From Dyadobacter fermentans DSM 18053 (GTDB lineage: Bacteria; Bacteroidota; Bacteroidia; Cytophagales; Spirosomataceae): a DNA stretch of 64,000 nucleotides. The notes below the pieces were generated by a model. The model ran no database searches. It worked only from the letters and a program-made list of their open reading frames with translations, and was not told the origin of the DNA. Below, one piece after another: positions 8,900 to 16,875 of this stretch (within the stretch, counting starts at the first letter, position 1; every line of letters starts with the position of its first letter). The translations under genes and the position numbers were made by a program. The stretch is taken from NCBI RefSeq assembly GCF_000023125.1, contig NC_013037.1, forward strand, positions 5,062,501 through 5,126,500, in the 5' to 3' direction.

Positions 8900-9152
8900 C
8901 CATTGGTCTTACTTAGGAATCTTATTTAGCGGTATGTACATATCGTTTTTTACTTATTTTCAACTCAGCGCAACCGCTATTCTCACTCAAAGCAGAAAGT
9001 GACGGGGTTCACCCCTTGGCTGCAAAGCCATTGGCGGTTTAAGGAGCGGCGTAAGCCGCGGTAAATAGCCAATGGATTTGAAGCCGTCACTTTTTGCTTT
9101 GTACCTTTCGCTGCGCTGAGGTGCACAAGCGTGTTACCATTGGTCTTACTTA
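8900..9152. repeat. Nested hairpin unit between 16-bp direct repeats
   Basis: A 16-bp word CCATTGGTCTTACTTA occurs at 8900-8915 and 9137-9152. Between them, four sets of inverted arms nest about one centre. They are CTCAGCGCA/TGCGCTGAG (8964-8972, 9112-9120), 18-bp arms with one mismatch (8988-9005, 9084-9101), CCATTGGC/GCCAATGG and GCGGC/GCCGC. The unit lies between the start of the lipoprotein gene and the stop of the ABM-domain gene and encodes no protein. It could be a small non-autonomous mobile repeat or a structured RNA; I cannot tell which. Confidence 0.55.
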
Positions 9153-9680
9153 CTACTTTTTGATCGCCGAGAGCCAAGGTTTAAACATTTTTGTAACCTG
9201 CGGCATCACAACCCAGGTAAGCAGCCCAACCATGCATCCCGCCACAATCAAAGTCCTGAATGCAGGATGCAATCCCTGAATGTATGGACCAATTACATAG
9301 GTCAAAAACAAACTGGTAGGATACACACCGCAAAGCGTAGCCACCGCCATTTTCCACCTCGGCGGAGGAACGGGAGAGCGGAACCAGGCTTCCAGGCCAG
9401 TAAGCTCCCGGTAGATCGGTTCTTCCGTCAACGTCGATGCATAGGCCTCCCAATCTTTAAATAGCTTCGAGTTGTAAAAAGCATCCCGCTCAGCCTGATC
9501 GGCGAAAGTCCGTAAAATGCCAATTTCTCGGCTTTCGCTGCCAGGCAAAGCAGTCATCATTGCTGCTCCGTGCACACCGCCATGCAAAAATGAATCACCA
9601 AGAAAGCGCCGAAGCGCATCTTTGAATTCTTCTTCTTTTCCGGGAAGGACTTTGCGGGTAATAGCGACGTGAATGGGCAT
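9153..9680 (-). CDS. ABM-domain (antibiotic biosynthesis monooxygenase-like) membrane protein
   Basis: The 175-aa protein has an ABM-type ferredoxin-like domain in residues 1-95 (HVAITRKVLPGKEEEFKDAL, then REIGILRTFADQAERDAF). Two transmembrane helices follow (about 115-133 and 142-160). ABM domains act in small oxygenases or as plain binding folds; the membrane-anchored form is common and of unknown role. Its stop codon directly follows the right copy of the 16-bp repeat. It may be ordinary cargo of the element. Confidence 0.7.
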   Translation of the reverse strand: MPIHVAITRKVLPGKEEEFKDALRRFLGDSFLHGGVHGAAMMTALPGSESREIGILRTFADQAERDAFYNSKLFKDWEAYASTLTEEPIYRELTGLEAWFRSPVPPPRWKMAVATLCGVYPTSLFLTYVIGPYIQGLHPAFRTLIVAGCMVGLLTWVVMPQVTKMFKPWLSAIKK

Positions 9681-9764
9681 GGGGTATTGTTGAGTTTTGA
9701 ATTCGAGTAAGCATAAATATAGTCAATGAGGGTTCTCGCATTACACTCCGTAAATCACTTAACG

Positions 9765-11036
9765 TCAAAATCCCATCGAAAATCCTCTCTGCTTTTTCTT
9801 CTTCGGTTTTCTGAGTTCCTGAGGAGTATAGCCATTATCCTGTAAAGGCGAAAACAGCGCATCTACTGCCGTCCTGCCGTTTTTGAATTGACCTACTGGA
9901 CTTGCTTGTTGAGTATTTTGCTGATTTTCGGCCTGCTCCGCATTTTTACCGATCATTTGAGATCTCTGCTGGTGAAGAGAAAGATCAGTATCCCTGCACC
10001 ATTCTGTAATCCCTTTCGCGCCGAATTCCTTTCCCAAAGCACTGCCATTGAAAACGGCTTTGCTGCGGTGGTCTATGAAAGTAATGCCGTAGAGAACTCC
10101 CTGCTCATTTCTGCGAAGTACCATATCAATTCCGTCCCGGCGCAAATTTTTGCTCAGACCAGGTAGCGTCGGATTCTTTTGACCATACATAACCATACTG
10201 ATGCTGTTTTTGATATTTCGATGTCCAATTTGACGGGTAACCTCATTTTCGACAAACAGTTTTTGGAGATTCTGCTGTGTCGGTTGAAAGTGAAAGTCGC
10301 TTGCTTTGATCGGAACGCCCACTTTGTTCCCGTCCTTATCGAGTATCCGGTAGAGAATTCCTTTATTTTTCCTGATCCTTGAATCTTGGGATCCGATGTC
10401 AGCGGCCACATTAAATAGGTTGAGCACAGCATTAAGTTCTCCGATCGTGGTGAACTTATAGTCTTTGATAACCCTGCTTAGCACATTTGAGATAGCCTTC
10501 TTTGTTTCGATCTTCCCATATTCCACTTTGATGCTGGCTGGTTGTATACGGAATTCCTGCCCTTTACTTTCCTGTGCTTTTACCAACCCAAAGCCAATCT
10601 CAATTTCCTTTCTGGTTTTCTCGGATTGATTTTTACCCAAGTTGTGCAGTGAGATCCGGCTGCCGTCTGCTTTAATGTTGGTCGTTACAATGTGCACATG
10701 CGGGTGACCGGCATCCCGATGCTCATAAACAAGCGCCGGTTGCTTTTCAAATCCGATGCCTTTCAAGTAGGCTTTTGAAATCTCAGCCAGCTTTTCCTTT
10801 TTCAGCTTCTCGGAGGGATCGAAGTTCAAAGAGATGTGAACCGTGTTAACCTTTGTCCGTTTGTTCAATGCGAGCTGCCGTTGAATACGGTTCAGCTTCT
10901 GCTCGAAAGTCAGCGCGTCGGCGTCTTTTGGATAGTGAAATGCACTGATGCATTCGGCGTGTCCCTGTTCCAGCTTGTTCTCGTTGTAATGCAGTACCGC
11001 CCGAAGTCGGCTACTGGTGTGTATCACTGCAACCAT
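9765..11036 (-). CDS. Relaxase/mobilization nuclease (MobB-like, PF03432 type)
   Basis: The 423-aa protein has the relaxase metal-site motif YEHRDAGHPHVHIVTTN (three histidines) near residue 110 and an N-terminal Tyr-containing segment typical of Bacteroidota mobilization proteins (the motif I tyrosine is probably in VLHYNENK). It nicks oriT and leads the strand into a recipient cell, using another element's transfer machinery. The C-terminal 120 residues are basic and Gln-rich. Its start overlaps the 3' end of the MobC gene by 13 bases. No coupling protein is encoded here, so this element is mobilizable, not self-transmissible. Confidence 0.88.
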   Translation of the reverse strand: MVAVIHTSSRLRAVLHYNENKLEQGHAECISAFHYPKDADALTFEQKLNRIQRQLALNKRTKVNTVHISLNFDPSEKLKKEKLAEISKAYLKGIGFEKQPALVYEHRDAGHPHVHIVTTNIKADGSRISLHNLGKNQSEKTRKEIEIGFGLVKAQESKGQEFRIQPASIKVEYGKIETKKAISNVLSRVIKDYKFTTIGELNAVLNLFNVAADIGSQDSRIRKNKGILYRILDKDGNKVGVPIKASDFHFQPTQQNLQKLFVENEVTRQIGHRNIKNSISMVMYGQKNPTLPGLSKNLRRDGIDMVLRRNEQGVLYGITFIDHRSKAVFNGSALGKEFGAKGITEWCRDTDLSLHQQRSQMIGKNAEQAENQQNTQQASPVGQFKNGRTAVDALFSPLQDNGYTPQELRKPKKKKQRGFSMGF

Positions 11037-11416
11037 CGATCCGCCAGTTTGTCGGTTTGCACTTTGATCTTGTCCAGCATTGAAAACAGGAATGTCTTCT
11101 CCGCCTCATAACTTATGATCCAGTTTCTAAACTCGGCGATCTGATTAATGCTATGTAGCCGCTTGGTCGCCTGGTTAAAGTTGTTGCCAAGCCGGTTGAG
11201 CTCTTCGCGTAATTCGGACAGCTCCGAGATCATCTGGTCTTGCGAACCGTTTCTTTCGATTACTGTAACCGGCCTCCCAAATATGAGTTGCCTTAAAAAT
11301 TCGCTGAGCTTTCTGCACGTAGTGCGCGCGCACTTGCCTTCAAGCCTTGCATACTCGTTGGGCGTAAGCCGGATTCCGACCAGCCTTGTTCTGGTTGATT
11401 TTTTCTCTTTCATCAC
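11024..11416 (-). CDS. MobC-like relaxosome accessory protein
   Basis: The 130-aa protein has a ribbon-helix-helix-like start (RTRLVGIRLTPNEYARLE) and the MobC signature (ELREELNRLGNNFNQATKRLHS). MobC proteins bind oriT and help the relaxase melt and nick it. The gene precedes and overlaps the relaxase gene. The 520-bp region just upstream, with several inverted repeats, is the likely oriT. Confidence 0.85.
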   Translation of the reverse strand: MMKEKKSTRTRLVGIRLTPNEYARLEGKCARTTCRKLSEFLRQLIFGRPVTVIERNGSQDQMISELSELREELNRLGNNFNQATKRLHSINQIAEFRNWIISYEAEKTFLFSMLDKIKVQTDKLADRWLQ

Positions 11417-11939
11417 GTTCCCTGTCTCACCTTACCTTTTCAAGAAAGCTTAAAGATCGGGCTTGTAAGGGATATGAAACAAGATGTTCATTTCGTGGAC
11501 AGGTGAGTCATGAGCCCAAAATTGGGGAAAAGCTAGGTAACTGTTGTTGGCAAAATCCCCGAGCTAACTAAACTTTTCGACTCTATGCGAAGTCTACGAG
11601 TGATTGAGCCAACAGACTCAACTGACGACAGCTATTTTATCCTTGGGAAATCTTCAACAAACCTGAACCGACTTTGGAGGGGAAGGCCAGATCGGGCGCG
11701 GAGCGACCGGCGATTGTTTAACAATCGTACATCTGGCCAGACGCGCAAAGCAGGCGGCTTATTCGCATTTCAAGGTCTCCGAATCCAGGTCCTGAGACAA
11801 TTTGTGAATCTAGTTTATTGAAATGGGATTTACCGATTACTGTATAAATTTGACTTAGGGTCACATTTTGCAGATTTCATTTTTTTATCTACTTTAACTC
11901 CATAAACCATGTTATTTGAGATAACAAAAAAACCTCTAA
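11417..11939. other. Non-coding leader, candidate oriT and divergent promoters
   Basis: No supportable gene lies in these 523 bases between mobC (minus) and the MBL gene (plus). It holds a compound hairpin. The outer arms are GGCCAGAT/ATCTGGCC (11685-11692, 11731-11738), enclosing the perfect hairpin CGATTGTT-T-AACAATCG (11711-11727). Such paired inverted repeats upstream of mobC are typical of oriT. A Bacteroidota-type -7 box TAAATTTG (11845-11852) lies about 90 bases before the MBL start and may drive the operon, though no well-spaced -33 TTTG is visible. Confidence 0.5.
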
Positions 11940-13037
11940 GTGAAAGAAAATCTACCTAAAACAAAAAAAACACAAATACATGTATTACCTGCGTACCACG
12001 GAGACTGCCTGATAGTAAGGACCTTTGATCACGAAGGAAATGACTTCAATATCCTGATTGATGGAGGTACAGCGAAAACATTCAATGCCCCCTTAAAATC
12101 AATCCTTAAAAATCTCTCTTTTATTGATATCGTAATACTGACACATATTGACTCCGATCATATCGGAGGGCTGATCAAATTTGTAAAAAGCGACTCCTTC
12201 AATCCAGACAAAATCGGGCAATACTGGTTTAACTCTAAAAATATCAAGTTCATATCGGCAGGGGAAAATATCAGCTATGAGCAGGCTAAGACATTCGAGG
12301 AACTACTCATTGATAAAGGAGCGATAAAAAGTAAGTGGTCGGATGATGTTTATATCGGGAAAACACCTTGCTTGCCAGAGGGGTTAGATATAGAAATTTT
12401 GTCTCCCTCAAACGAGGTACTTACCAAGTTAAATGAACATTGGCCTGAAATAAGTGATGACTATAAAGACAAACTTCAAGACATCACTATATCCGGTATT
12501 AAACCTTCACAGCTGGGACGGGGCAAATTGGAAGATCTGGCGCTTGCAGATGATACCCCTGAAAAAACTATTTTGGCTGACCTGGGCAATAGCTCTTCGA
12601 TTGCCTTTGCATTAAGAACACCCGATTTAAGTATTCTGCTACTTGGCGATTCACATCCACATTTAATTCAGCAGTCCATGAAAATGGCTGGTTATTCAAC
12701 TGAGAAAAAACTGAAGGTTGACATTGTCAAAGTGTCCCATCACGGCAGTAAAAACAATACAACGAATGATGTCCTGGATATGATTGAATGCGATAGATTC
12801 ATCATATCTACAAATGGCGGAAATTCCAAGCATACCCACCCCGACAGGGAGACAATTGCCCGCATAATACATCATCCGGAAAGAACAAGGCTTAAGTACA
12901 CGCCCACCCGGAAAATATATCTGAACTATCCAATAGCTACTGTGGAGGAAAAGGCCGGAAAGTTCATAGGCGAGGAAGACTTTACAACCGGAAACTGGGA
13001 GCTTATAGCCAGCGCAAATTTGTTAGAGCATGAATGA
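11940..13037 (+). CDS. Metallo-beta-lactamase-fold hydrolase, first gene of the ABC-3C-type operon
   Basis: The 365-aa protein shows an MBL fold of the ComEC/Rec2-related type. The strand ILIDGGT is followed by the metal motif THIDSDHIGG (His69, Asp71, Asp73, His74; the second His of the usual HxHxDH is Asp). Later come LLLGDSHPH and KVSHHGSKNNT. Members act as nucleases or phosphodiesterases. There is no transmembrane segment, so it is cytosolic. Translation starts with GTG at 11940; no in-frame ATG lies near the conserved N-terminus. Its end overlaps the protease gene by 8 bases (ATGAATGA), and the same unusual overlap recurs at the next junction, which argues for one co-translated unit. 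Confidence 0.85.
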   Translation: MKENLPKTKKTQIHVLPAYHGDCLIVRTFDHEGNDFNILIDGGTAKTFNAPLKSILKNLSFIDIVILTHIDSDHIGGLIKFVKSDSFNPDKIGQYWFNSKNIKFISAGENISYEQAKTFEELLIDKGAIKSKWSDDVYIGKTPCLPEGLDIEILSPSNEVLTKLNEHWPEISDDYKDKLQDITISGIKPSQLGRGKLEDLALADDTPEKTILADLGNSSSIAFALRTPDLSILLLGDSHPHLIQQSMKMAGYSTEKKLKVDIVKVSHHGSKNNTTNDVLDMIECDRFIISTNGGNSKHTHPDRETIARIIHHPERTRLKYTPTRKIYLNYPIATVEEKAGKFIGEEDFTTGNWELIASANLLEHE

Positions 13038-14136
13038 GGATTTACTGTATCGCCCATGCGTCAGGGTGTCGATTTATATAGACGGTGAGAAGGTAAGTCA
13101 CGGCTCCGGTACGCTTGTAAAAGGAGCAGGTGGTTTTTTCGTTGTTACTGCTTATCACTGTGTTTTCGGGGATAACGATCAATACGCAGAACTGAATCTT
13201 GAATCAATAGTGGTACAGCAGCAAAAAACCTTCAACTCGACGTTCAATCAAATTAGCGTAACAGAAGTTACCGGCAAGAACAAGATTCAGGACTGGGCAC
13301 TATTGAAAGTTAGTTACGATGAAGGCGAAGAAAGCTTTCCCACAATTTTAGCAGGTTGCTCTTTCGGAAAAGACATGCCAGTCCATTTTACCGGATTTCA
13401 GGAGCGCAATAAAGATGAGGCAAGACCCTTTAACAGTCGGGTCTTGAATGGTATTTCAAACGACGAATTTCGCATAACGCTTTCAGGGCAGGATGCATTC
13501 AAAGGCGGAACAGATGATGCCAAAGGCCTCTCCGGAAGCGGTGCCTTTATCACAGATAAAGGCAAGTTATATCTCATCGGAATACTAAAGAGTGTCAAAG
13601 GTGATGATGCATTGAATAATGACATCAAATGCTGTCCTTTAACGGACATGATAGCAAGTATCGGACTCGAGTCCTATGAGATTTCTACGGAGACTTTTGG
13701 CGATGATTGGGCCAGCGAAAAATTCGGGGCAATAAACATTACGGACCCAAGGGATCTGACTGAAAAATTAAGGGCTGTCAACAACACAATTTCAGATTTG
13801 CGCATCAACCGATATTGCCGGGATCTGGCACTTGGCAAGTCAGAGCTTTCGAACAACATATTAGACCGGGACCTTAGCGCAATCAAGTACAGGATTTTTG
13901 AAGCCTGCCAGAAGGAACTTGTAGAATTTATAGACAATACGGAACAAACGCAAATGACAAATGATGATATTAAGGAACTGTTAGCATCATTTACCAAAAA
14001 ATCTATTGAAATTATTGAGATCAAATCAAAGACTCATAAGTATCCTATCATTGACAGCGACCTGATGGAAAAGATTGTACTTGATCTGATCAACGAATGT
14101 TATCTTTCATTTGACGAAGCCGGAATTTATGAATAG
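13030..14136 (+). CDS. Trypsin-like serine protease of the ABC-3C-type operon
   Basis: The 368-aa protein has a trypsin fold with a readable triad. His43 is in VVTAYHCVFGD, Asp88 in KIQDWALLKV, and Ser168 in KGLSGSGAFI. No signal peptide is present, so it should act inside the cell. After about residue 215 there is a separate helical C-terminal domain (LRINRYCRDLALGKSEL and on) that I take to be the adaptor that docks effectors to the ABC ATPase complex; this role is inference. The predicted outcome is regulated cleavage of host or phage proteins when the ATPase is triggered. Confidence 0.82.
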   Translation: MNEDLLYRPCVRVSIYIDGEKVSHGSGTLVKGAGGFFVVTAYHCVFGDNDQYAELNLESIVVQQQKTFNSTFNQISVTEVTGKNKIQDWALLKVSYDEGEESFPTILAGCSFGKDMPVHFTGFQERNKDEARPFNSRVLNGISNDEFRITLSGQDAFKGGTDDAKGLSGSGAFITDKGKLYLIGILKSVKGDDALNNDIKCCPLTDMIASIGLESYEISTETFGDDWASEKFGAINITDPRDLTEKLRAVNNTISDLRINRYCRDLALGKSELSNNILDRDLSAIKYRIFEACQKELVEFIDNTEQTQMTNDDIKELLASFTKKSIEIIEIKSKTHKYPIIDSDLMEKIVLDLINECYLSFDEAGIYE

Positions 14137-14626
14137 AAATGCTGCAAAGAAAAGGCTGATGTTTATTCAAAAGGAAGACTACAATTTCCTCGCGTATAAC
14201 ACAATAATCCTTCTGGATGCACTTGGCTGTACATCAGAAGATAAAAAATTCAAGGATTTCAGGAAGATAGCTTATCTGATAGATTTTATAAACGATGGGG
14301 GCGACCCTACAAAATTCGATCAAGTCCAATTAAGCAAGATCTATTCAAGGGCTCAGATTAAGAAAAAGCTTCTTCATCACCTGCTGATTATACTTAAAAA
14401 CAAAAATTTCATCGGCGTGTCCGTGAATAGCACTTCCCATACTATAGACCTTTGGTTAAAGAAACCGGAAGTACCTGAAAGCTTCTTGGATAAGCATATT
14501 TTCAGCACCGAACTATCTAACATTCAATCTCTCAAATCTGCTGTACATTCTTTAAGAATTGTTACCATAAAAACACTATCTGATAAGATATTCGCAGATA
14601 ACAATGTAATTACATGGGAAGTCTGA
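14129..14626 (+). CDS. Small middle component of the ABC-3C-type system
   Basis: The protein of about 165 aa lies between the protease and the ABC ATPase gene, overlapping them by 8 and 13 bases. It is helical, with a basic winged-helix-like core (AQIKKKLLHHLLIILKNKNFIGV, then a beta hairpin ending TIDLWL). Its position and size match the middle component of ABC-three-component systems, which is thought to bridge ATPase and effector. The ATG at 14129 is chosen within the overlap; an upstream TTG at 14111 is less likely. I could not assign it to a numbered middle-component family by eye. Confidence 0.7.
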   Translation: MNRNAAKKRLMFIQKEDYNFLAYNTIILLDALGCTSEDKKFKDFRKIAYLIDFINDGGDPTKFDQVQLSKIYSRAQIKKKLLHHLLIILKNKNFIGVSVNSTSHTIDLWLKKPEVPESFLDKHIFSTELSNIQSLKSAVHSLRIVTIKTLSDKIFADNNVITWEV

Positions 14627-16554
14627 TTATAAAAAAAGTTATTTACTCCGGCGATGCCTACTACTACGCATCCCCCGAGCTAAACAAAGGGATAAATATC
14701 ATCGTCGGAGATAATGGTTCAGGAAAAAGCACATTCAGTTATTTTATCGAATACGGATTGGGCGGTAAAATAAAACCATTCAGCAAAAACGAAGACAATT
14801 CAAAGTATTCCTTGATCATCGAGGATACCAACAATTACGTCCAGTTAGACATACTTATAAATGACCTCGCATATTCCCTAAAAAGATTTATAGGTGCACA
14901 GGATATTTTTGTAAAGCACAATGAGGAAGTAGATTCATTTTCGCTTGAACGGGATAAAAAAACAGCTCCATTTACTTTCTCAGACTGGCTGCTGGGAAAA
15001 CTAGGAATTCCGGTATTTGAACTGCATATTGGTGCAGCACACTGGTATTTCAACTTCAGCGATTTATTCCGCTTACTAAATTACGACCAGAATACGGAAC
15101 CGAGGAAAATCTACAAAGAACCGGTAGCTGAAAACTTTATCGCGGATTCGATCATAATCCGGAAATCTATTTTCGAGATATTACTCGGAATGTCCTCTGC
15201 TGACTATTTCAAAAAATTAGATGCGGCAAGGGCTGCTTTGAAAGCAAAGGACATCGCGAAGAGCCTATTGGAAAGCTTCACCGAAAATCATGAGGTATCA
15301 GGAGACACCGATAAACTAAGCAATCGGAAAGATTTTGTGGAAAAGGAAATATCAGTGCTTGAACTCCAAAGGAATGACTTGCTTAAAATAAGCACTCGTT
15401 CAGACGATAAAACAGGAGAACTTGCGGAAATACAGTCAAAGCTCGTTGGACTGGAACTAAAAGCTTCTCAGGACAGAATCAAAATTACAAACCTTATTAG
15501 CGAGCAATCAAAAATTGCCATCCTACATGAGGGCCTGATACAAGAAATTAATCAGATCGAAAAAATCATATTTACCCATGAAAAACTGGACCTCTTTGCG
15601 ATGGAGATCTGTCCGTTTTGCATGACTGAAAAAAATGTTGACAAAGGATTCTGTATATGCGGCTCAAAATTCAATGACGACGACTACGAGAAATTTGTAT
15701 ACAACACCAATGAATATAAAGATATTTTATCCCATAAACAGAAAAGTATAAAGGCGATTACCTTGGCGGTCGAAACCTATAAAGAGGAAGTCAAGCTTTT
15801 AACAGCAGATATTCAGGACACAGATCAGTCAATTGAGGAATATACCGAGAAACTAAAAAAGATAATTCTTACAGCTCAATTTGCGGGCAATACGACCCGT
15901 ATTGATGAGCTTAATGATAGAATCATTAAGCTAAAAGACGAGTTGGTGCAACTAAATTTTGACTTAAGAAATATTGATCAGGAGCAAAAGCTGAAAACAG
16001 ACTTTAATTTGAAGACCAAGGCATTTGTGCAGGCGCAAAACAGCCTGAAATCAGCTAAGGAAGCGTACGATAAAAACAATGCCAGTACTATCGGACTGTT
16101 TAATGAAGTCTACAGTGCTCTGCTTGCAGAATCTTCATACAAAAGTATCACCGCGTATATAGACGAAGACTATATGCCTTATATAGATAATGGCGTATAC
16201 AAGGCTAACAGCAGCGAAGTACCCAAAAGGCTAATGTATTATTTTACCATATTGAGTCTGGCGTTGCAGCTGGAATCGGTAAAGCATCCAAGATTTTTAC
16301 TGATTGACACACCTGAAGCATCCGGAATTGACACAGACCACCTGAATCAGAACTTATTGCTATTGGAAACGGCTATCGCTATGGGAATAGCAGCATCGGG
16401 TAAAGAAAAAGATTATCAGGTTATATTAACTACTGGATACGGGAAGTTACCGGAGGAGTTCGAAAAATATATCATAGAAAGATTTTCGGAGAAAGACAAG
16501 AATTTCATCCTAAAGCCAAAAACCGATCAATCCTTGATTTCGAAGACCGAATAA
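14614..16554 (+). CDS. Rad50/SMC-like ABC ATPase of the ABC-3C-type system
   Basis: The 646-aa protein is an SMC-like ABC ATPase. Walker A is GDNGSGKST (32-40). A long coiled coil follows, broken by a zinc-hook-like CPFC (333-336) and CxC (347-349). A degenerate signature lies around SSEVPKRLMYYF, and Walker B is FLLIDTPE (561-568). These ATPases are the sensor/engine of ABC-three-component conflict systems, with DNA ends, phage replication products or other large assemblies as possible triggers. It is the last gene of the four-gene operon and is followed by a perfect 20-bp hairpin. All motifs are intact. Confidence 0.87.
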   Translation: MGSLIIKKVIYSGDAYYYASPELNKGINIIVGDNGSGKSTFSYFIEYGLGGKIKPFSKNEDNSKYSLIIEDTNNYVQLDILINDLAYSLKRFIGAQDIFVKHNEEVDSFSLERDKKTAPFTFSDWLLGKLGIPVFELHIGAAHWYFNFSDLFRLLNYDQNTEPRKIYKEPVAENFIADSIIIRKSIFEILLGMSSADYFKKLDAARAALKAKDIAKSLLESFTENHEVSGDTDKLSNRKDFVEKEISVLELQRNDLLKISTRSDDKTGELAEIQSKLVGLELKASQDRIKITNLISEQSKIAILHEGLIQEINQIEKIIFTHEKLDLFAMEICPFCMTEKNVDKGFCICGSKFNDDDYEKFVYNTNEYKDILSHKQKSIKAITLAVETYKEEVKLLTADIQDTDQSIEEYTEKLKKIILTAQFAGNTTRIDELNDRIIKLKDELVQLNFDLRNIDQEQKLKTDFNLKTKAFVQAQNSLKSAKEAYDKNNASTIGLFNEVYSALLAESSYKSITAYIDEDYMPYIDNGVYKANSSEVPKRLMYYFTILSLALQLESVKHPRFLLIDTPEASGIDTDHLNQNLLLLETAIAMGIAASGKEKDYQVILTTGYGKLPEEFEKYIIERFSEKDKNFILKPKTDQSLISKTE

Positions 16555-16605
16555 TGTTTCAGGAGTGACAGAATAGGCTTCTCTTTTTTTTGGAATACAA
16601 AAGTC

Positions 16606-16650
16606 CGAATAAGGTTGCTTTTTACATTCCGTAAAAAGCAACCTTATTCG
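16606..16650. terminator. Perfect 20-bp inverted repeat after the ABC-3C operon
   Basis: The arms 16606-16625 (CGAATAAGGTTGC...) and 16631-16650 are exact complements around a 5-base loop. It lies 52 bases after the ABC ATPase stop. There is no T-run directly after the stem, so it may act as an RNA-stabilising or bidirectional terminator, or as a protein site. The other bases of 16555-16875 hold no gene. Confidence 0.55.
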
Positions 16651-16875
16651 AGGGCATGGCACATTTTGCGATATTGTGATTCCAGCAATGCTGCAACTCC
16701 ACTTTCGTGGGTAATAATGATTCACGTTCCAATGATATTAAATACCGCTAGCTACAATTTTCTTAATTTCTTCATACCAAATAATGTTACTTGTATAATT
16801 ACATGGCATGCTAATATACTCCGTTTACAGTGAGCGAAACGCCAACGGTCTAACTTGACGCTTCGCTCTACCGTC

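Noticed and set aside
8988..9101. Insertion sequence terminal repeats
   Set aside because: The arms are inverted but enclose only 78 bases with no transposase; I list it as a hairpin unit and not as an IS.
11585..11821. Plus-strand frame of 78 codons in the oriT region
   Set aside because: It runs through the nested hairpin and has no plausible protein features.
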